64,000 nucleotides of DNA from JAJFUE01 sp039683515 (GCA_039683515.1 JBDKRG010000004.1:186001-250000), one strand, 5' to 3'; counted from the stretch's first letter, positions 1 through 8,742 are shown. The notes: a model not told the origin generated them from the letters alone. Numbers and translations: made by a program.

Positions 1-1097
1 TGGTCGGCGCAGAGGCGGTAGTAGAGGTCCTCGCGGAACCGGCCGTCGCGGATCATGCCGCCCAGGTCCCGGTGCGTGGCCGTGATCACTTTGCCCTGGA
101 ACCGGAGCGGGCGCGTGTCGCCGATCCTCTGGAAGAGCCGGGACTGGAGGACGCGCAGAAGCTTCACCTGGATGCCGATGTCGAGCTCGCCGATTTCGTC
201 GAGGAAGACCGAGCCGTGGGGAGGGCAGACCTCGAACCAGCCGCGGTGATCCTCCATGGCGCCGGTGAACGCGCCGCGGCGGTGGCCGAAGAGCTCGGAC
301 TCGATGAGCGTCGGGGCCAGCGCGCCGAGGTTGATCGGGTGGAACGCGGCGATGAAATCCTCGGCGAACGAGCGGGTTTTGGGATCGAACGGGATGTAGC
401 GCGCCATGCCGACGGCGCGGGCGACCAGTTCCTTGCCGCTGCCGGTCGGGCCGGTGATCAGGCTCGGGATGTCGCCCATCGCCTCGAAGATGCCGCGCCG
501 GTAGCGGCGCATGTTGTGCGTGAAGATCGACTCCCACGCCGACGCGCGCAGCATCCGCATCGGCGCCGACGAGCCGATCAGGTAATGGAACAGGAGGTGA
601 AACGCGCGCCGGATCTGGAAGAACGCGGCGAAGGTGTGCGCGGCGGGGTCCAGCCCGGCCGGGGCGAGGCCGTTGACGCGGTCGCCCAGCAACACCGTGA
701 GATCATGCGCAAATGTCGAATAGAAATCGAGCTTGAGGCCCATGCGCCCCTCGTCGAGCGCGGAGCGGATGATGGCGGAAAATCGCGGGGCGTAGCGGTG
801 ATAGATCGCGAAGAGGACGAGGTCCTCGTGGAGCTGCCGCTCGGAGTCGCCCGCGGCCTGAAGCCGTTGCGGGCCGATCGATTTGATGAGCGCCTCGGCC
901 TTCGCGTTCAGAGGGGCGAGGTTCGGGTTGAGCCTGAAATCATCCATCTGCTCGAACGACGGCATGGCGGGCGGGCGATAGGCGTCGCCGAGCGCGTCGC
1001 GTTCGGCCTCGGCGCGCTCGGGGCGGAACGGGTTGGCGTGCGCCGCCCGCTGGATCGCCCGGGCGAACGACTTCTGGGAAGGGGAGAAGAGGGGCAT
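1..1097 (-). CDS. Sigma-54-dependent transcriptional activator (AAA+, C-terminal part beyond window)
   Basis: This NtrC-type enhancer-binding ATPase would drive open-complex formation by sigma-54 RNA polymerase. About 365 codons are visible; the rest of the AAA+ domain and any DNA-binding domain lie before base 1. The first ~195 residues match no receiver, GAF or PAS pattern that I recognise, so the sensory input is unknown. The AAA+ domain then shows Walker A GPTGSGKE (near residue 216), the sigma-54-contact loop GAFTGA (near 276), Walker B FLDEIGEL, and the arginine-rich RFREDLYYRL segment at the window edge. The start is ATG at 1097 with CAGGA about 9 bases upstream. It is divergent from the VIT/vWA gene, which has a sigma-54-like promoter, so that gene is a likely target (inference). 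Confidence 0.9.
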   Translation of the reverse strand, partial: MPLFSPSQKSFARAIQRAAHANPFRPERAEAERDALGDAYRPPAMPSFEQMDDFRLNPNLAPLNAKAEALIKSIGPQRLQAAGDSERQLHEDLVLFAIYHRYAPRFSAIIRSALDEGRMGLKLDFYSTFAHDLTVLLGDRVNGLAPAGLDPAAHTFAAFFQIRRAFHLLFHYLIGSSAPMRMLRASAWESIFTHNMRRYRRGIFEAMGDIPSLITGPTGSGKELVARAVGMARYIPFDPKTRSFAEDFIAAFHPINLGALAPTLIESELFGHRRGAFTGAMEDHRGWFEVCPPHGSVFLDEIGELDIGIQVKLLRVLQSRLFQRIGDTRPLRFQGKVITATHRDLGGMIRDGRFREDLYYRLCAD

Positions 1098-1127
1098 TGG
1101 GTTTATCCTGGAAGCATAGGGTCGCGG

Positions 1128-1219
1128 GCGCCCCTCCGGGGCGCATTTTGAATGGCATGCTTACCCCCGGCGGCGCTTCGCTTCGCCGGGGGCTATTTGC
1201 GCCGGCCCCGCTGGGGCCC
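1128..1219. repeat. Cluster of three GC-rich palindromes
   Basis: Three hairpin-forming palindromes lie between the divergent genes: GCGCCCC-TCC-GGGGCGC (1128-1144), arms CCCCCGGCG/CGCCGGGGG (1164-1172 and 1184-1192), and GGCCCC-GCT-GGGGCC (about 1204-1218). They resemble the REP-type palindromes elsewhere in the window. They could also act as a transcription-isolating structure. Confidence 0.55.
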
Positions 1220-1258
1220 GAGAAAAACATCTTCCCCATTTTGGCGCATCAGCAAGAA

Positions 1259-1287
1259 ATGTCAAATGTATATACAATATATGACAT
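1259..1287. promoter_or_regulatory. Operator-like AT-rich inverted repeat
   Basis: Half-sites ATGTCA and TGACAT bound a 29-base AT-rich imperfect palindrome in an otherwise GC-rich genome. It lies about 76 bases upstream of the sigma-54-like promoter, where enhancer sites for sigma-54 activators usually sit. It could bind the divergent activator; this is inference from position and symmetry. Confidence 0.4.
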
Positions 1288-1362
1288 ACATAATCCCAGT
1301 TCAACATCGAGCCATAGAAGATAAGATATTATCAATACATCAGTTAACATGTATTCGAAAAG

Positions 1363-1377
1363 TGGCCCGGTCCTCGC
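1363..1377 (+). promoter_or_regulatory. Candidate sigma-54 (-24/-12) promoter
   Basis: TGGCCCGGTCCTCGC matches the sigma-54 consensus TGGCACG-N4-TTGC at 9 of 11 conserved positions, with the exact 10-base spacing between GG and GC. Transcription would start near 1389, about 42 bases before the ATG of the VIT/vWA gene. A sigma-54 activator gene faces it. Confidence 0.5.
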
Positions 1378-1430
1378 TCTATGGGTGGCATGGGCGATAC
1401 GCCCGATGTAATCCATACGGAGATCGAACC

Positions 1431-3437
1431 ATGAAACGCATCGTTACAATCCTGCTGGCGGCCATGATTGTGACAGTCCAGGGACTGGCACTGGCCGCGG
1501 GCACGTTGACGCCGGTCGGCGCCGACTACGCCCCGATCCAGATTCGGGACCATCACGTCGACGTCGTGATCAACAACGGCTTCGCCCGCACCGAGGTCAC
1601 GCAGACGTTCTTCAACCCCAACTCCAGGGCGCTCGAGGCGGTCTATTCGTTCCCGCTTCCCAAGAGCGCGTCGCTGTCCGAGGTCACGATTTACATCGGC
1701 GAGACCAAGATGGACGGCGAGGTCGTCGAGGCCGAGAAGGCCAGGCAGATTTACGAGGAGGAGCGCGACCAGGGTCGCGACGCCGGCCTGACGACCAAGA
1801 ACGAATACAAGACGTTCGAGTTCCGCGTCGCGCGCGTCCAGCCGGGCAACGAGGTCAAGATCCGGTTCCTGTACTACCAGCCGCTGCCGATCGACACCGG
1901 CGTCGGCCGCTACGTCTACCCGCTCCAGGACGGCGACACCGACGAGCAGGCGCTCGCGTTCTGGGCGACCAACGACAAGATCACGTCGGGCACGATGTCG
2001 CTCGACCTCGAGCTCAAGAGCGCGTGGCCGGTCGACAAGGCGCGCGTCACGGGGATGGACCAGGACACGTCCATCACGCAACTCGGCGAGGGGCATTACA
2101 AGTTGCATTTTGAAAAAAGCGACCGGCCGCTGAGCCGCGACTTCGTCTTCTACTACATGCTCAAGCCGAACCTGCCGGGCCGGGTCGAGCTGCTGACGTT
2201 CCGCGACAAGGGCGACCCGACCGGCACGTTCATGATGGTGCTGACGCCGGGGCTCGACCTCCAGCCGATCACGAGCGGCACCGACTACGTGTTCGTTCTC
2301 GACATCTCCGGCAGCATGCAGTCGAAGCTGCGCACGCTCGTCCAGGGGGTCAACCAGGCGCTCGGCAAGCTCAACCCGCAGGACCGCTTCCAGGTCGTCA
2401 CGTTCAACACCAGCGCGAACCGGCTGACGAACGGTTGGACGGCCGCGACGCCGGAAAACGTGAAGGCGATGAGCGACCGGCTCGCGCAGATCGCTTCCGA
2501 CGGCAGCACGAACATGTATGAGGGGATCGAGCTCGGCCTCAGGAGCCTCGACGCCGACCGGCCGACCTGCTTCATCCTCGTGACCGACGGCGTGACCAAC
2601 ACCGGCGTCGTCGAACCCTCGGCTTTCCATAAATTGATGAAAGCCTACGACGTGCGGTTCTTCGGGTTCCTGATGGGCAACAGCGGCAACTGGCCGCTCA
2701 TGCGGACGCTTTGCGACGCCAGCGGCGGCTTCTACAAGGAAGTCTCCAACGACGACGACATCATCGGACAGATCATGCTGGCCAAGGGCAAGATCACGCA
2801 CGAGTGCCTGCACGACGCCGCGCTCAAGATCGACGGCGTCGCGGTCTCCGACACGACCGACCTGTTCGTCAACAAGATCTACCACGGCCAGCAGCTGGTG
2901 ATCTTCGGCAAGTATTCGGGCTCGGGCAAGGCGCGGTTGACGCTCAACGCCCGCAAGACCGGCCAGGACCTGAAATACGCGACCGAGGTCGACTTCCCGG
3001 CCGAAGATCGCGACAACCCGGAGCTGGAGCGGATGTGGGCGCTCAGCCAGATCGAGCAGATCGGGGTTATGGAGAATATCGGGAAGATGAACAGCGATGA
3101 GGCGAGGGGAGCCATCGTGAACCTGGGGCTTCAGAATCAGCTCGTGACCGATTACACCTCGATGCTGATCCTCAGCGACCAGAAGTTCCAGGAGAAGGGG
3201 ATCAACCGGCTCAACCAGCAGATGGTCGCCCGCGAGCGCGAGGCGCAGGCCCGCCGGGCCGCGAGCCCCGCCAGCCAGATCGTCCAGGCCGACAAGGGCA
3301 AGCCGATGTTCAACATGCCGGCCCCGTCGGTCGGTCACGGCGGCGGCGCGCTCGACCCGATGACGGTGGCGATGATGCTCGCCGCCGCGGCCGGCGCCGG
3401 CTTCATCAGGCGCCGTTCCGGCCACGAAACGCATTGA
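1431..3437 (+). CDS. VIT and vWA domain protein with GlyGly-CTERM-like sorting tail
   Basis: A 668-residue exported protein. It has a signal peptide (about residues 1-22), a VIT domain (about 25-150), and a vWA domain from about 285 with the MIDAS motif DISGS and a later TDGVTNTG. Near residue 637 a GHGGGALDP segment leads into a hydrophobic helix and an RRR cluster. This Gly-rich/helix/Arg pattern is the GlyGly-CTERM signal, which rhombosortases cleave. The next gene is a rhombosortase-like protease, so this is its likely substrate. Proteobacterial VIT/vWA proteins of similar layout (marine sortase targets) carry LPXTG instead. The ATG at 1431 is preceded by CGGAG. A terminator follows at 3453. 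Confidence 0.88.
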   Translation: MKRIVTILLAAMIVTVQGLALAAGTLTPVGADYAPIQIRDHHVDVVINNGFARTEVTQTFFNPNSRALEAVYSFPLPKSASLSEVTIYIGETKMDGEVVEAEKARQIYEEERDQGRDAGLTTKNEYKTFEFRVARVQPGNEVKIRFLYYQPLPIDTGVGRYVYPLQDGDTDEQALAFWATNDKITSGTMSLDLELKSAWPVDKARVTGMDQDTSITQLGEGHYKLHFEKSDRPLSRDFVFYYMLKPNLPGRVELLTFRDKGDPTGTFMMVLTPGLDLQPITSGTDYVFVLDISGSMQSKLRTLVQGVNQALGKLNPQDRFQVVTFNTSANRLTNGWTAATPENVKAMSDRLAQIASDGSTNMYEGIELGLRSLDADRPTCFILVTDGVTNTGVVEPSAFHKLMKAYDVRFFGFLMGNSGNWPLMRTLCDASGGFYKEVSNDDDIIGQIMLAKGKITHECLHDAALKIDGVAVSDTTDLFVNKIYHGQQLVIFGKYSGSGKARLTLNARKTGQDLKYATEVDFPAEDRDNPELERMWALSQIEQIGVMENIGKMNSDEARGAIVNLGLQNQLVTDYTSMLILSDQKFQEKGINRLNQQMVAREREAQARRAASPASQIVQADKGKPMFNMPAPSVGHGGGALDPMTVAMMLAAAAGAGFIRRRSGHETH

Positions 3438-3452
3438 ACCCCCTCGTGGCCC

Positions 3453-3494
3453 AGCCGGGGAATCGGCCGCCTTCAACGATTCCCCGGCTTTTTT
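3453..3494 (+). terminator. Rho-independent terminator after VIT/vWA gene
   Basis: A perfect 13-bp stem AGCCGGGGAATCG/CGATTCCCCGGCT with an 11-base loop is followed by a run of six T. It ends transcription of the surface-protein gene, so the protease gene downstream may have its own promoter or rely on read-through. Confidence 0.85.
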
Positions 3495-3518
3495 AACCTT
3501 TCCGATTCTTGATGCAAA

Positions 3519-3565
3519 TTCGTGCTCGTGCGTCGTGCTCGTAATCGTAATCGAAAATCGAAGAC
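3519..3565. repeat. Degenerate tandem micro-repeat (TCGTGC/TCGTAA units)
   Basis: Short overlapping units, CGTGCTCGTGCGTCGTGCTC then GTAATCG twice and AAATCGAA, make a low-complexity stretch just before the rhomboid gene. A related TTCGTGCTCGTAGG occurs near 24959. The GTG at 3535 lies inside this repeat, which argues against it as the real start of the next gene. Confidence 0.5.
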
Positions 3566-3570
3566 CCATC

Positions 3571-4212
3571 ATGCACACGACCCCCCTAAACTTTCGCCGT
3601 TTCCCCTTCCTCACGATCGCCGTCGCGCTGGCCGCGGCGGCGACCCAATTGTGTCCGGCGTTTTCCGACATTTTCGCCTACGACCGCGACGCCGTGATGT
3701 GCGGCCAGCTCTGGCGGATGTGGTCGTGCCACCTGACGCACTGGTCGTGGAATCATCTGTGGTGGGACACGCTGGCGTTCGTGGGGCTCGCCGGTTTCTG
3801 CGAGATCCGCGACCGCCGGCGCTGGACGGCGCTGATGATCGCGGCCCCGCTGGCGATATCGCTCGTCGTCCATTACGGCTCGCCGCACCTGGCCGCCTAC
3901 CGCGGGCTTTCCGGGCTCGATTCGGCGTTCTACGGGCTGGTCCTGGCCGGTTTCATCGAAATCCGCGCCGGCAGGAAAATCAGCCCCGAATCCGCCGTCG
4001 CCGTCCTTGCCGCGCTGGCGTTCGTGGCCAAGGTTGCATACGAGACGGCCACGGGCGCGGCGGTTTTCGCCGCCTCGGGCGGCTCGTACATCGTTGTTCC
4101 ATCCGTTCATTTGGCCGGTTTTGTCGCGGGTTTGGCGGCATCGTTCGCGGCGCGGAAAACGGGCGGCCAAGTTTGCTTGACTTCGAGGGCATATACGGCA
4201 ATAAATATGTAG
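3571..4212 (+). CDS. rrtA: Rhombosortase-like rhomboid intramembrane serine protease
   Basis: A 213-residue multi-pass membrane protease that likely cleaves GlyGly-CTERM tails within the membrane. Visible features are GQLWRMWSCHLTH with a following HxxxxxxNHLWWD (residues 45-66), the catalytic motif YRGLSGLDSAFYG with Ser114, and VHLAG with the partner His180. The short six-helix form and the YRGLSG motif fit the rhombosortase branch rather than GlpG. It directly follows a VIT/vWA protein with a GlyGly-CTERM-like tail, matching the known substrate-protease pairing. ATG 3571 was chosen because the alternative GTG at 3535 lies in a micro-repeat. Its 3' end contains the candidate carA promoter. 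Confidence 0.8.
   Translation: MHTTPLNFRRFPFLTIAVALAAAATQLCPAFSDIFAYDRDAVMCGQLWRMWSCHLTHWSWNHLWWDTLAFVGLAGFCEIRDRRRWTALMIAAPLAISLVVHYGSPHLAAYRGLSGLDSAFYGLVLAGFIEIRAGRKISPESAVAVLAALAFVAKVAYETATGAAVFAASGGSYIVVPSVHLAGFVAGLAASFAARKTGGQVCLTSRAYTAINM
4177..4205 (+). promoter_or_regulatory. Candidate sigma-70 promoter for carA
   Basis: TTGACT and AATAAA are separated by 17 bases inside the end of the rhomboid gene. Transcription would start about 27 bases before the carA ATG. The -35 box is strong and the -10 box moderate. Confidence 0.45.
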
Positions 4213-4238
4213 TTTATGCTGCCGCAGGGAGTCCGCGA

Positions 4239-5363
4239 ATGACCCACAATCCGCACCACGCCGTCCTGATGCTCGAGGACGGCACCCGTTTCGACGGCCG
4301 TTCGTTCGGCGCGACCGGAGAAATCGCCGCCGAAGTCGTCTTCAACACCTCGATGACCGGTTACCAGGAAATTCTGACCGACCCCAGCTATGCCGGGCAG
4401 ATCGTGACGCTGACCTACCCGCTGATCGGCAATTACGGCACGACGATCGAGGACGACCAGTCCGGGCGGGTCCAGACCGCGGCGCTGATCGTGCGCGAGC
4501 TCTCGGGCATCGAGTCCAACTTCCGCGCCACCCGTGAACTCCATGACTACATGGCGCGCCAGAACATCATCGGCCTCGAGGGGATCGACACCCGCGAGCT
4601 GGTGCTCAAGCTGCGCACCGCCGGCGCGATGAACGGGATCATTTCGACCGGGGATTTCGATTCGGCCTCGCTGCTGACCAAGGTCAAGGCCGCGCCGTCG
4701 ATGGCCGGGCTGGACCTGGCCAAGGCCGTGACCTGCAAGAAGGCGTATCATTTCGAGCCGCAGGAAGGCTACCCGCGGCGCGAGGGCGCGGTCCACAAGG
4801 TCGTCGCGTTCGACTTCGGCATCAAGCGCAACATCCTCGAGATGCTGTGGGCCGAGGGGATGGACGTGACCGTCGTCCCGGCGCAGACGACCGCCGCCGA
4901 AGTCATGGCCATGGAGCCCGACGGCATCTTCTGCAGCAACGGACCCGGCGACCCGGCCGCGGTCACGTATGCGATCGGCACGCTCAAGGAGCTCGTCGGC
5001 AAGCGCCCGATGTTCGGGATCTGCCTGGGCCACCAGCTTCTCGGCCTGGCGCTCGGCGCCAAGACCTACAAGCTCAAGTTCGGCCACCGCGGCGCCAATC
5101 ACCCGGTGCGCGACGAGCTGACCGGCCGCATCGAGATCACCGCCCAGAACCACGGGTTCTGCGTCGATCCGGCGAGCCTGCCGGCCGGCCTCGACATCAC
5201 GCACTGGAACCTCAATGACAAGACGGTCGAGGGCTACCGGCACCGCGAGCTGCCGCTCTTCGCCGTCCAGTATCACCCCGAAGCCAGCCCCGGCCCGCAC
5301 GACAGCGCGTACCTGTTCCCGCGGTTCAGGGAGCTGATCGAGGGCTGGAAGGCTCGGAGCTGA
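4239..5363 (+). CDS. carA: Carbamoyl-phosphate synthase small subunit (glutaminase)
   Basis: 374 residues, normal length for CarA. It hydrolyses glutamine and channels ammonia to the large subunit for carbamoyl phosphate (arginine and pyrimidine synthesis). The N-terminal CPSase domain (from LEDGTRFDG, with GYQEILTDPSYAGQI) is followed by a class I glutamine amidotransferase: SNGPGDP, nucleophile Cys in GICLGHQLLGLALG (about residue 264), and His-Glu in QYHPEASPGPHD (about 346). The ATG at 4239 has AGGGAG about 8 bases upstream. It is not adjacent to carB, which lies 4 kb downstream after four unrelated genes. Confidence 0.97.
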   Translation: MTHNPHHAVLMLEDGTRFDGRSFGATGEIAAEVVFNTSMTGYQEILTDPSYAGQIVTLTYPLIGNYGTTIEDDQSGRVQTAALIVRELSGIESNFRATRELHDYMARQNIIGLEGIDTRELVLKLRTAGAMNGIISTGDFDSASLLTKVKAAPSMAGLDLAKAVTCKKAYHFEPQEGYPRREGAVHKVVAFDFGIKRNILEMLWAEGMDVTVVPAQTTAAEVMAMEPDGIFCSNGPGDPAAVTYAIGTLKELVGKRPMFGICLGHQLLGLALGAKTYKLKFGHRGANHPVRDELTGRIEITAQNHGFCVDPASLPAGLDITHWNLNDKTVEGYRHRELPLFAVQYHPEASPGPHDSAYLFPRFRELIEGWKARS

Positions 5364-5408
5364 CGGGGCTTTGGGTTTGAGAAACAGGACGGTGCAAATG
5401 CTACCATA

Positions 5409-5670
5409 TGATCGGCTTTCTTTTTGCGCTGAAGGCGCAAGATAAAAATGCCTGGGGCGGAGCGCAGCGCAGCCCCAGGTCACGAACCGCACCAAACCGG
5501 AGCTCTGAAAGAGCGAGAGAAATCGGTTTCTCGCGCGCCTTCAGCGCTCCAACGCTATGGCGTCGTTTACCTGGGGCTGCGCTTCGCTCCGCCCCAGGCT
5601 TTATTCTTTCGCGCTTTCAGCGCTTGGTATCGTTTGCATCCCAAAACATCCAACACAGGGCAGAGTAGTA
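5409..5670. repeat. REPIN/MITE-like composite palindromic element, copy 1
   Basis: Nested inverted motifs: TTGCGCTGAAGGCGCAA (5424-5440), a long palindrome CCTGGGGCGG...AGCCCCAGG (5451-5479), its inverted partner CTGGGGCTGC...GCCCCAGG (5571-5598), and GCGCTTTCAGCGC (5611-5623). The right end carries GGCAGAGTAGTACT, matching the terminal repeat of copy 2 at 44517-44802. The left terminal repeat is eroded. No coding sequence is evident in this 378-base gap between carA and the TPR gene. Confidence 0.8.
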
Positions 5671-5741
5671 CTAAAGCTTAAATCGGGAAATTAAGGCCAT
5701 CAGGGCGCTCCCAGGTTCCTCTGGACCGTGTCTCGGGTTTC

Positions 5742-6719
5742 ATGCATGATCCGGGCATGTCTATTTTTGATTTGATCAAGCACTTTGCGAGTGGAATCGC
5801 CGAATCGCGCAAGCGGCGGAAAATCGCCGCCTGCCGCATCCGGATGGGTGCCGCCCATCGCCGGCAGGATTGGGACCGATGCCTGGCCGAATGCCGCCGG
5901 ATCCTCGAGCTCGATCCGAAGGCGAACGACGCCCGTGCGGCCATTCCCGGATACCTGTTTTTCGCGGGCCGCATCGAAGAGGCGGAAGCGGCTTTCCGGC
6001 AGGCGCTCGAACTGGACCCCGATAACGCCAGGCTGCATCACGCTTACGCGGGATTTTTGCTGACGCGGAAACGTTTCGAGGAATCGGAGGCCGAAAACCG
6101 CCGCGCCATCGAACTGGACCCCAAGCGCGGCGAGTTTTATTGCCAGATGGGTTTCATCCTGATCGAGATGGGGCGCAACGAGGAGGCCGAGAAAACGCTG
6201 GAGCACGCCGTCGAACTGGACCGGATCAATGCGCACAGCTACTGGGGCCTCGGCCAGTTGTATTTCGCGCGCGGCCTTTACGCCGAGGCCGAGTCGATGT
6301 TCAGCTTTTGCCTGAACCTGGAACCCGGCGATCATCGCGCGCATGCGCGCCTCGGCGATATCGCCGTCAAAAGCGGCAAGCTGCCCGAAGCCGAAAAGCA
6401 CTACCGCCGCGCGCTGGAGATCAAGCCCGATTTTGCCGGCGCTCACTCCTGCCTGGGGCTCGTGTTGAGCCGCATGGGGCGGCACGAGGACGCGGACGCC
6501 CTGTATCGCCGGGCGCTCGAGCTCGCCCCCGACCACGCGACGACCCATTACAACATGGCCTGCAATTGCGCCAGGGCCGGCCGCCGCGACGAGGCCGTCC
6601 GGCGCCTGAGCCGTTCCATGGAACTCGATCCGAAGTTTCGGGAAGCGGCGAGGACCGACACGGATTTCGACCCGTTGCGCGACGACGGGGAATTCCAGGG
6701 CCTCCTCGACGAGCGTTGA
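5742..6719 (+). CDS. Tetratricopeptide repeat protein
   Basis: 325 residues made of roughly eight 34-residue TPR units (for example AEKTLEHAVELDRINAHSYW and AEKHYRRALEIKPDFAGAHS). No signal peptide or catalytic domain is seen, so it is probably a cytoplasmic protein-protein interaction scaffold. The partner is unknown. An alternative in-frame ATG at 5757 (MSIFDLIKHF) is equally likely as start, since neither has a clear ribosome binding site. It is flanked upstream by the composite repeat and downstream, after 113 bases, by an acetyltransferase gene. Confidence 0.85.
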   Translation: MHDPGMSIFDLIKHFASGIAESRKRRKIAACRIRMGAAHRRQDWDRCLAECRRILELDPKANDARAAIPGYLFFAGRIEEAEAAFRQALELDPDNARLHHAYAGFLLTRKRFEESEAENRRAIELDPKRGEFYCQMGFILIEMGRNEEAEKTLEHAVELDRINAHSYWGLGQLYFARGLYAEAESMFSFCLNLEPGDHRAHARLGDIAVKSGKLPEAEKHYRRALEIKPDFAGAHSCLGLVLSRMGRHEDADALYRRALELAPDHATTHYNMACNCARAGRRDEAVRRLSRSMELDPKFREAARTDTDFDPLRDDGEFQGLLDER

Positions 6720-6832
6720 CGCCGGCTTGCCCGCCCCCGACGGACGGATCCGCAATACCCGTTGATCCCCATCCCCGAGGTTTGCTAAGTTCCGTCTGCG
6801 GTGTCGCAGACCAGGCTACACAGGAGCACCCG

Positions 6833-7399
6833 ATGCCCGATGCGCCGGCCCGGCTTCAGTTTCGCCCGGCCCGGATGTTCGATTGGCCCGAGATGGCCCG
6901 CCTCTGGCGGGTCAATTTCCCCAACGACAAGCCGGGCCGGATTTCGTACCATCTCCGCCACTACCTGGGTTGCATATTTGTGGGATGCCTGGATGGGCGG
7001 GTTGCCGGTTTCTACACGATCCTTCCGGGCGATCACCCGGACAGCAAGGTGGCCGCCGACCTCGCCTGGCTCGATTTCATCGCGCTCGATCCGGCTTTGC
7101 AGGGCCGCGGCCTCGGCCGCGAATTGATCGCGGACGCGGAACGCCAGGCCGCGGCGTGGGGTTACCGCCGCATGGAGATGGCCTGCGACCGCGACAACCG
7201 CCAGGCCATCGGCATCAACCGCAACCGCGGCTACGAACTGCTGGACCGGCCGGGCAGTCGCCTCAGCTGGGCCTGCCACCTGACCCCGACCGGCCCGCTG
7301 CGCCCCCCGCGCGGCCCCCTGTTCTGGCGCCGGGACCGGTGCCTCAGGAAATACGTCTACCTGCCGATTTACCTGCTGCTGACCGGGCTCCGCGGCTGA
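6833..7399 (+). CDS. GNAT family N-acetyltransferase
   Basis: 188 residues. The acetyl-CoA pyrophosphate-binding motif is LQGRGLGREL (about residue 92), preceded by the usual beta-4 strand (LAWLDFIALDPA). The C-terminal ~40 residues, rich in Arg and Pro and ending in a hydrophobic stretch, extend past the usual GNAT core. The substrate is unknown. The ATG at 6833 has AGGAG about 8 bases upstream, which supports it over longer in-frame readings. Confidence 0.88.
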   Translation: MPDAPARLQFRPARMFDWPEMARLWRVNFPNDKPGRISYHLRHYLGCIFVGCLDGRVAGFYTILPGDHPDSKVAADLAWLDFIALDPALQGRGLGRELIADAERQAAAWGYRRMEMACDRDNRQAIGINRNRGYELLDRPGSRLSWACHLTPTGPLRPPRGPLFWRRDRCLRKYVYLPIYLLLTGLRG

Positions 7400-7490
7400 G
7401 GCCGGCGTTCCACTGTTTTTCGTTGCCAAAAACCACGGCTCGCTGAATAGTTGATCCGCATCCGTAACATTCTTCAAATGCGAGGCGGCC

Positions 7491-8729
7491 ATGGATAACT
7501 TTCAGAAGAGTCTCGAGAAGATGATTGCCGGCAAACTGTCGGACAACAAGGCCATGGAATTGAGCAACGAGTCGATCGACACGGCCGAAAAGGCGTCGGC
7601 GGTCTGCGCGGCGCTCGAAAAAGTCATGGAGGGAAAATTCGACGACGACGCGGCCGAACTGGTCAGGACCCTGGCGGCGTTCCTGCAGCAGGTCGAGACC
7701 GAGGAGGCCGCCGACGTGTTCCACGCGCGCGCGTTCGGGCCGCTGGGCCGCGCGTTCGACAAGTTGCGCGAGAACGTCGAGGAGAACGCCGACGATCTGC
7801 TGTTCCTGCTCAAGATCGCGGCGATGTACGGCGAGCGCCCGATCCTGGCGCACATCCCGGAGCTGATCCGCAACCCCGAGATGGAGGACGAATACCTGTG
7901 GTCGATCCTGTTCGACGTCCTCGCCCGGATCAAGGATTTCACCGGCAGCGTCGAGATCGCGGAGCAGCTTCGCGATCCGTTGCCCAACCAGTTCTCGGGC
8001 ATCGCCTACCTCGATTTCGTGAACGAGCTGTGCAAGGACGGCAGGCTCAAAAGCCACCCGTTCGACACCGCCGAAGGCAAGAAGCGGCTCGAGGGGCTGC
8101 TGGCCAAGGGCGACGACGACGAGGACGACGACGACAGCTATGCGGTCAGCGCGGCCTCGGCCCTCGCTTTCATTTCAAACCCCGAGCGCGACGAGCTGCT
8201 GGAGAAGGCGCGAAGCCATTCCGAACTCGGCGTGCGCATGGCCGCCGCGTTCGCCGACGCCAGGCTCGGGAATGAAAAGGGGATCGAACAGCTCGTCGGG
8301 TGGGCGCTCCAGCCGGCTGTCTCGTCCAGCGCGTGCGAGTATCTGGAGTCGCTCGGCTTGAAGGACCGCGTCCCGGAGGCGGTCAACGACCCGGATTTCG
8401 ACGCCATGGCCGAGATGTGCCGGTGGCTGTCGCACCCGGCCGAAGCCGGCCGGCCGCCCGACGCGATCGAGGTCTTCGACTCGCGCGAGATCATGTGGGA
8501 AGGCGAGCGGACGCCGGTCTGGGCAATGCGGTTCACGTATAACGGCGATGACGGCGAGGAGACGACCGATTACGGGATGGTCGGGCTGCACACGTTCTCG
8601 TTCTTCGATTACGGCAAGAACCCGACGCCCGAGGACATCTACGCGCTGCATCTGGCGTTCGAGGTCGACGGAGAACCCGACCTCAAGAGCGGCCGCAAGC
8701 TCTTCCAGAAGGCGATCGAGGGGATTTAA
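7491..8729 (+). CDS. Hypothetical protein, HEAT-like helical repeats
   Basis: 412 residues, acidic and soluble. The helical segments at about 50-280 look like HEAT/ARM-type repeats (for example ALAFISNPERDELLEKA and VRMAAAFADARLGN). A run GDDDEDDDDS lies near residue 206. The C-terminal ~100 residues are more beta-rich (WAMRFTYNGDDGEETTDYGM). I do not recognise the family and assign no function. The start at 7491 is preceded by GAGG. A strong hairpin follows the gene. Confidence 0.7.
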   Translation: MDNFQKSLEKMIAGKLSDNKAMELSNESIDTAEKASAVCAALEKVMEGKFDDDAAELVRTLAAFLQQVETEEAADVFHARAFGPLGRAFDKLRENVEENADDLLFLLKIAAMYGERPILAHIPELIRNPEMEDEYLWSILFDVLARIKDFTGSVEIAEQLRDPLPNQFSGIAYLDFVNELCKDGRLKSHPFDTAEGKKRLEGLLAKGDDDEDDDDSYAVSAASALAFISNPERDELLEKARSHSELGVRMAAAFADARLGNEKGIEQLVGWALQPAVSSSACEYLESLGLKDRVPEAVNDPDFDAMAEMCRWLSHPAEAGRPPDAIEVFDSREIMWEGERTPVWAMRFTYNGDDGEETTDYGMVGLHTFSFFDYGKNPTPEDIYALHLAFEVDGEPDLKSGRKLFQKAIEGI

Positions 8730-8742
8730 ACGATAAGCCCCG

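Noticed and set aside
72..1151. Long open frame on the plus strand across the sigma-54 activator gene
   Set aside because: Its translation is low-complexity Arg/Glu/Ala-rich, typical of the antisense of a GC-rich gene. The minus strand encodes clear AAA+ motifs.
1344..3671. 775-codon open frame antisense to the VIT/vWA gene
   Set aside because: Antisense shadow with no domain; the plus-strand protein has signal peptide, VIT and vWA motifs.
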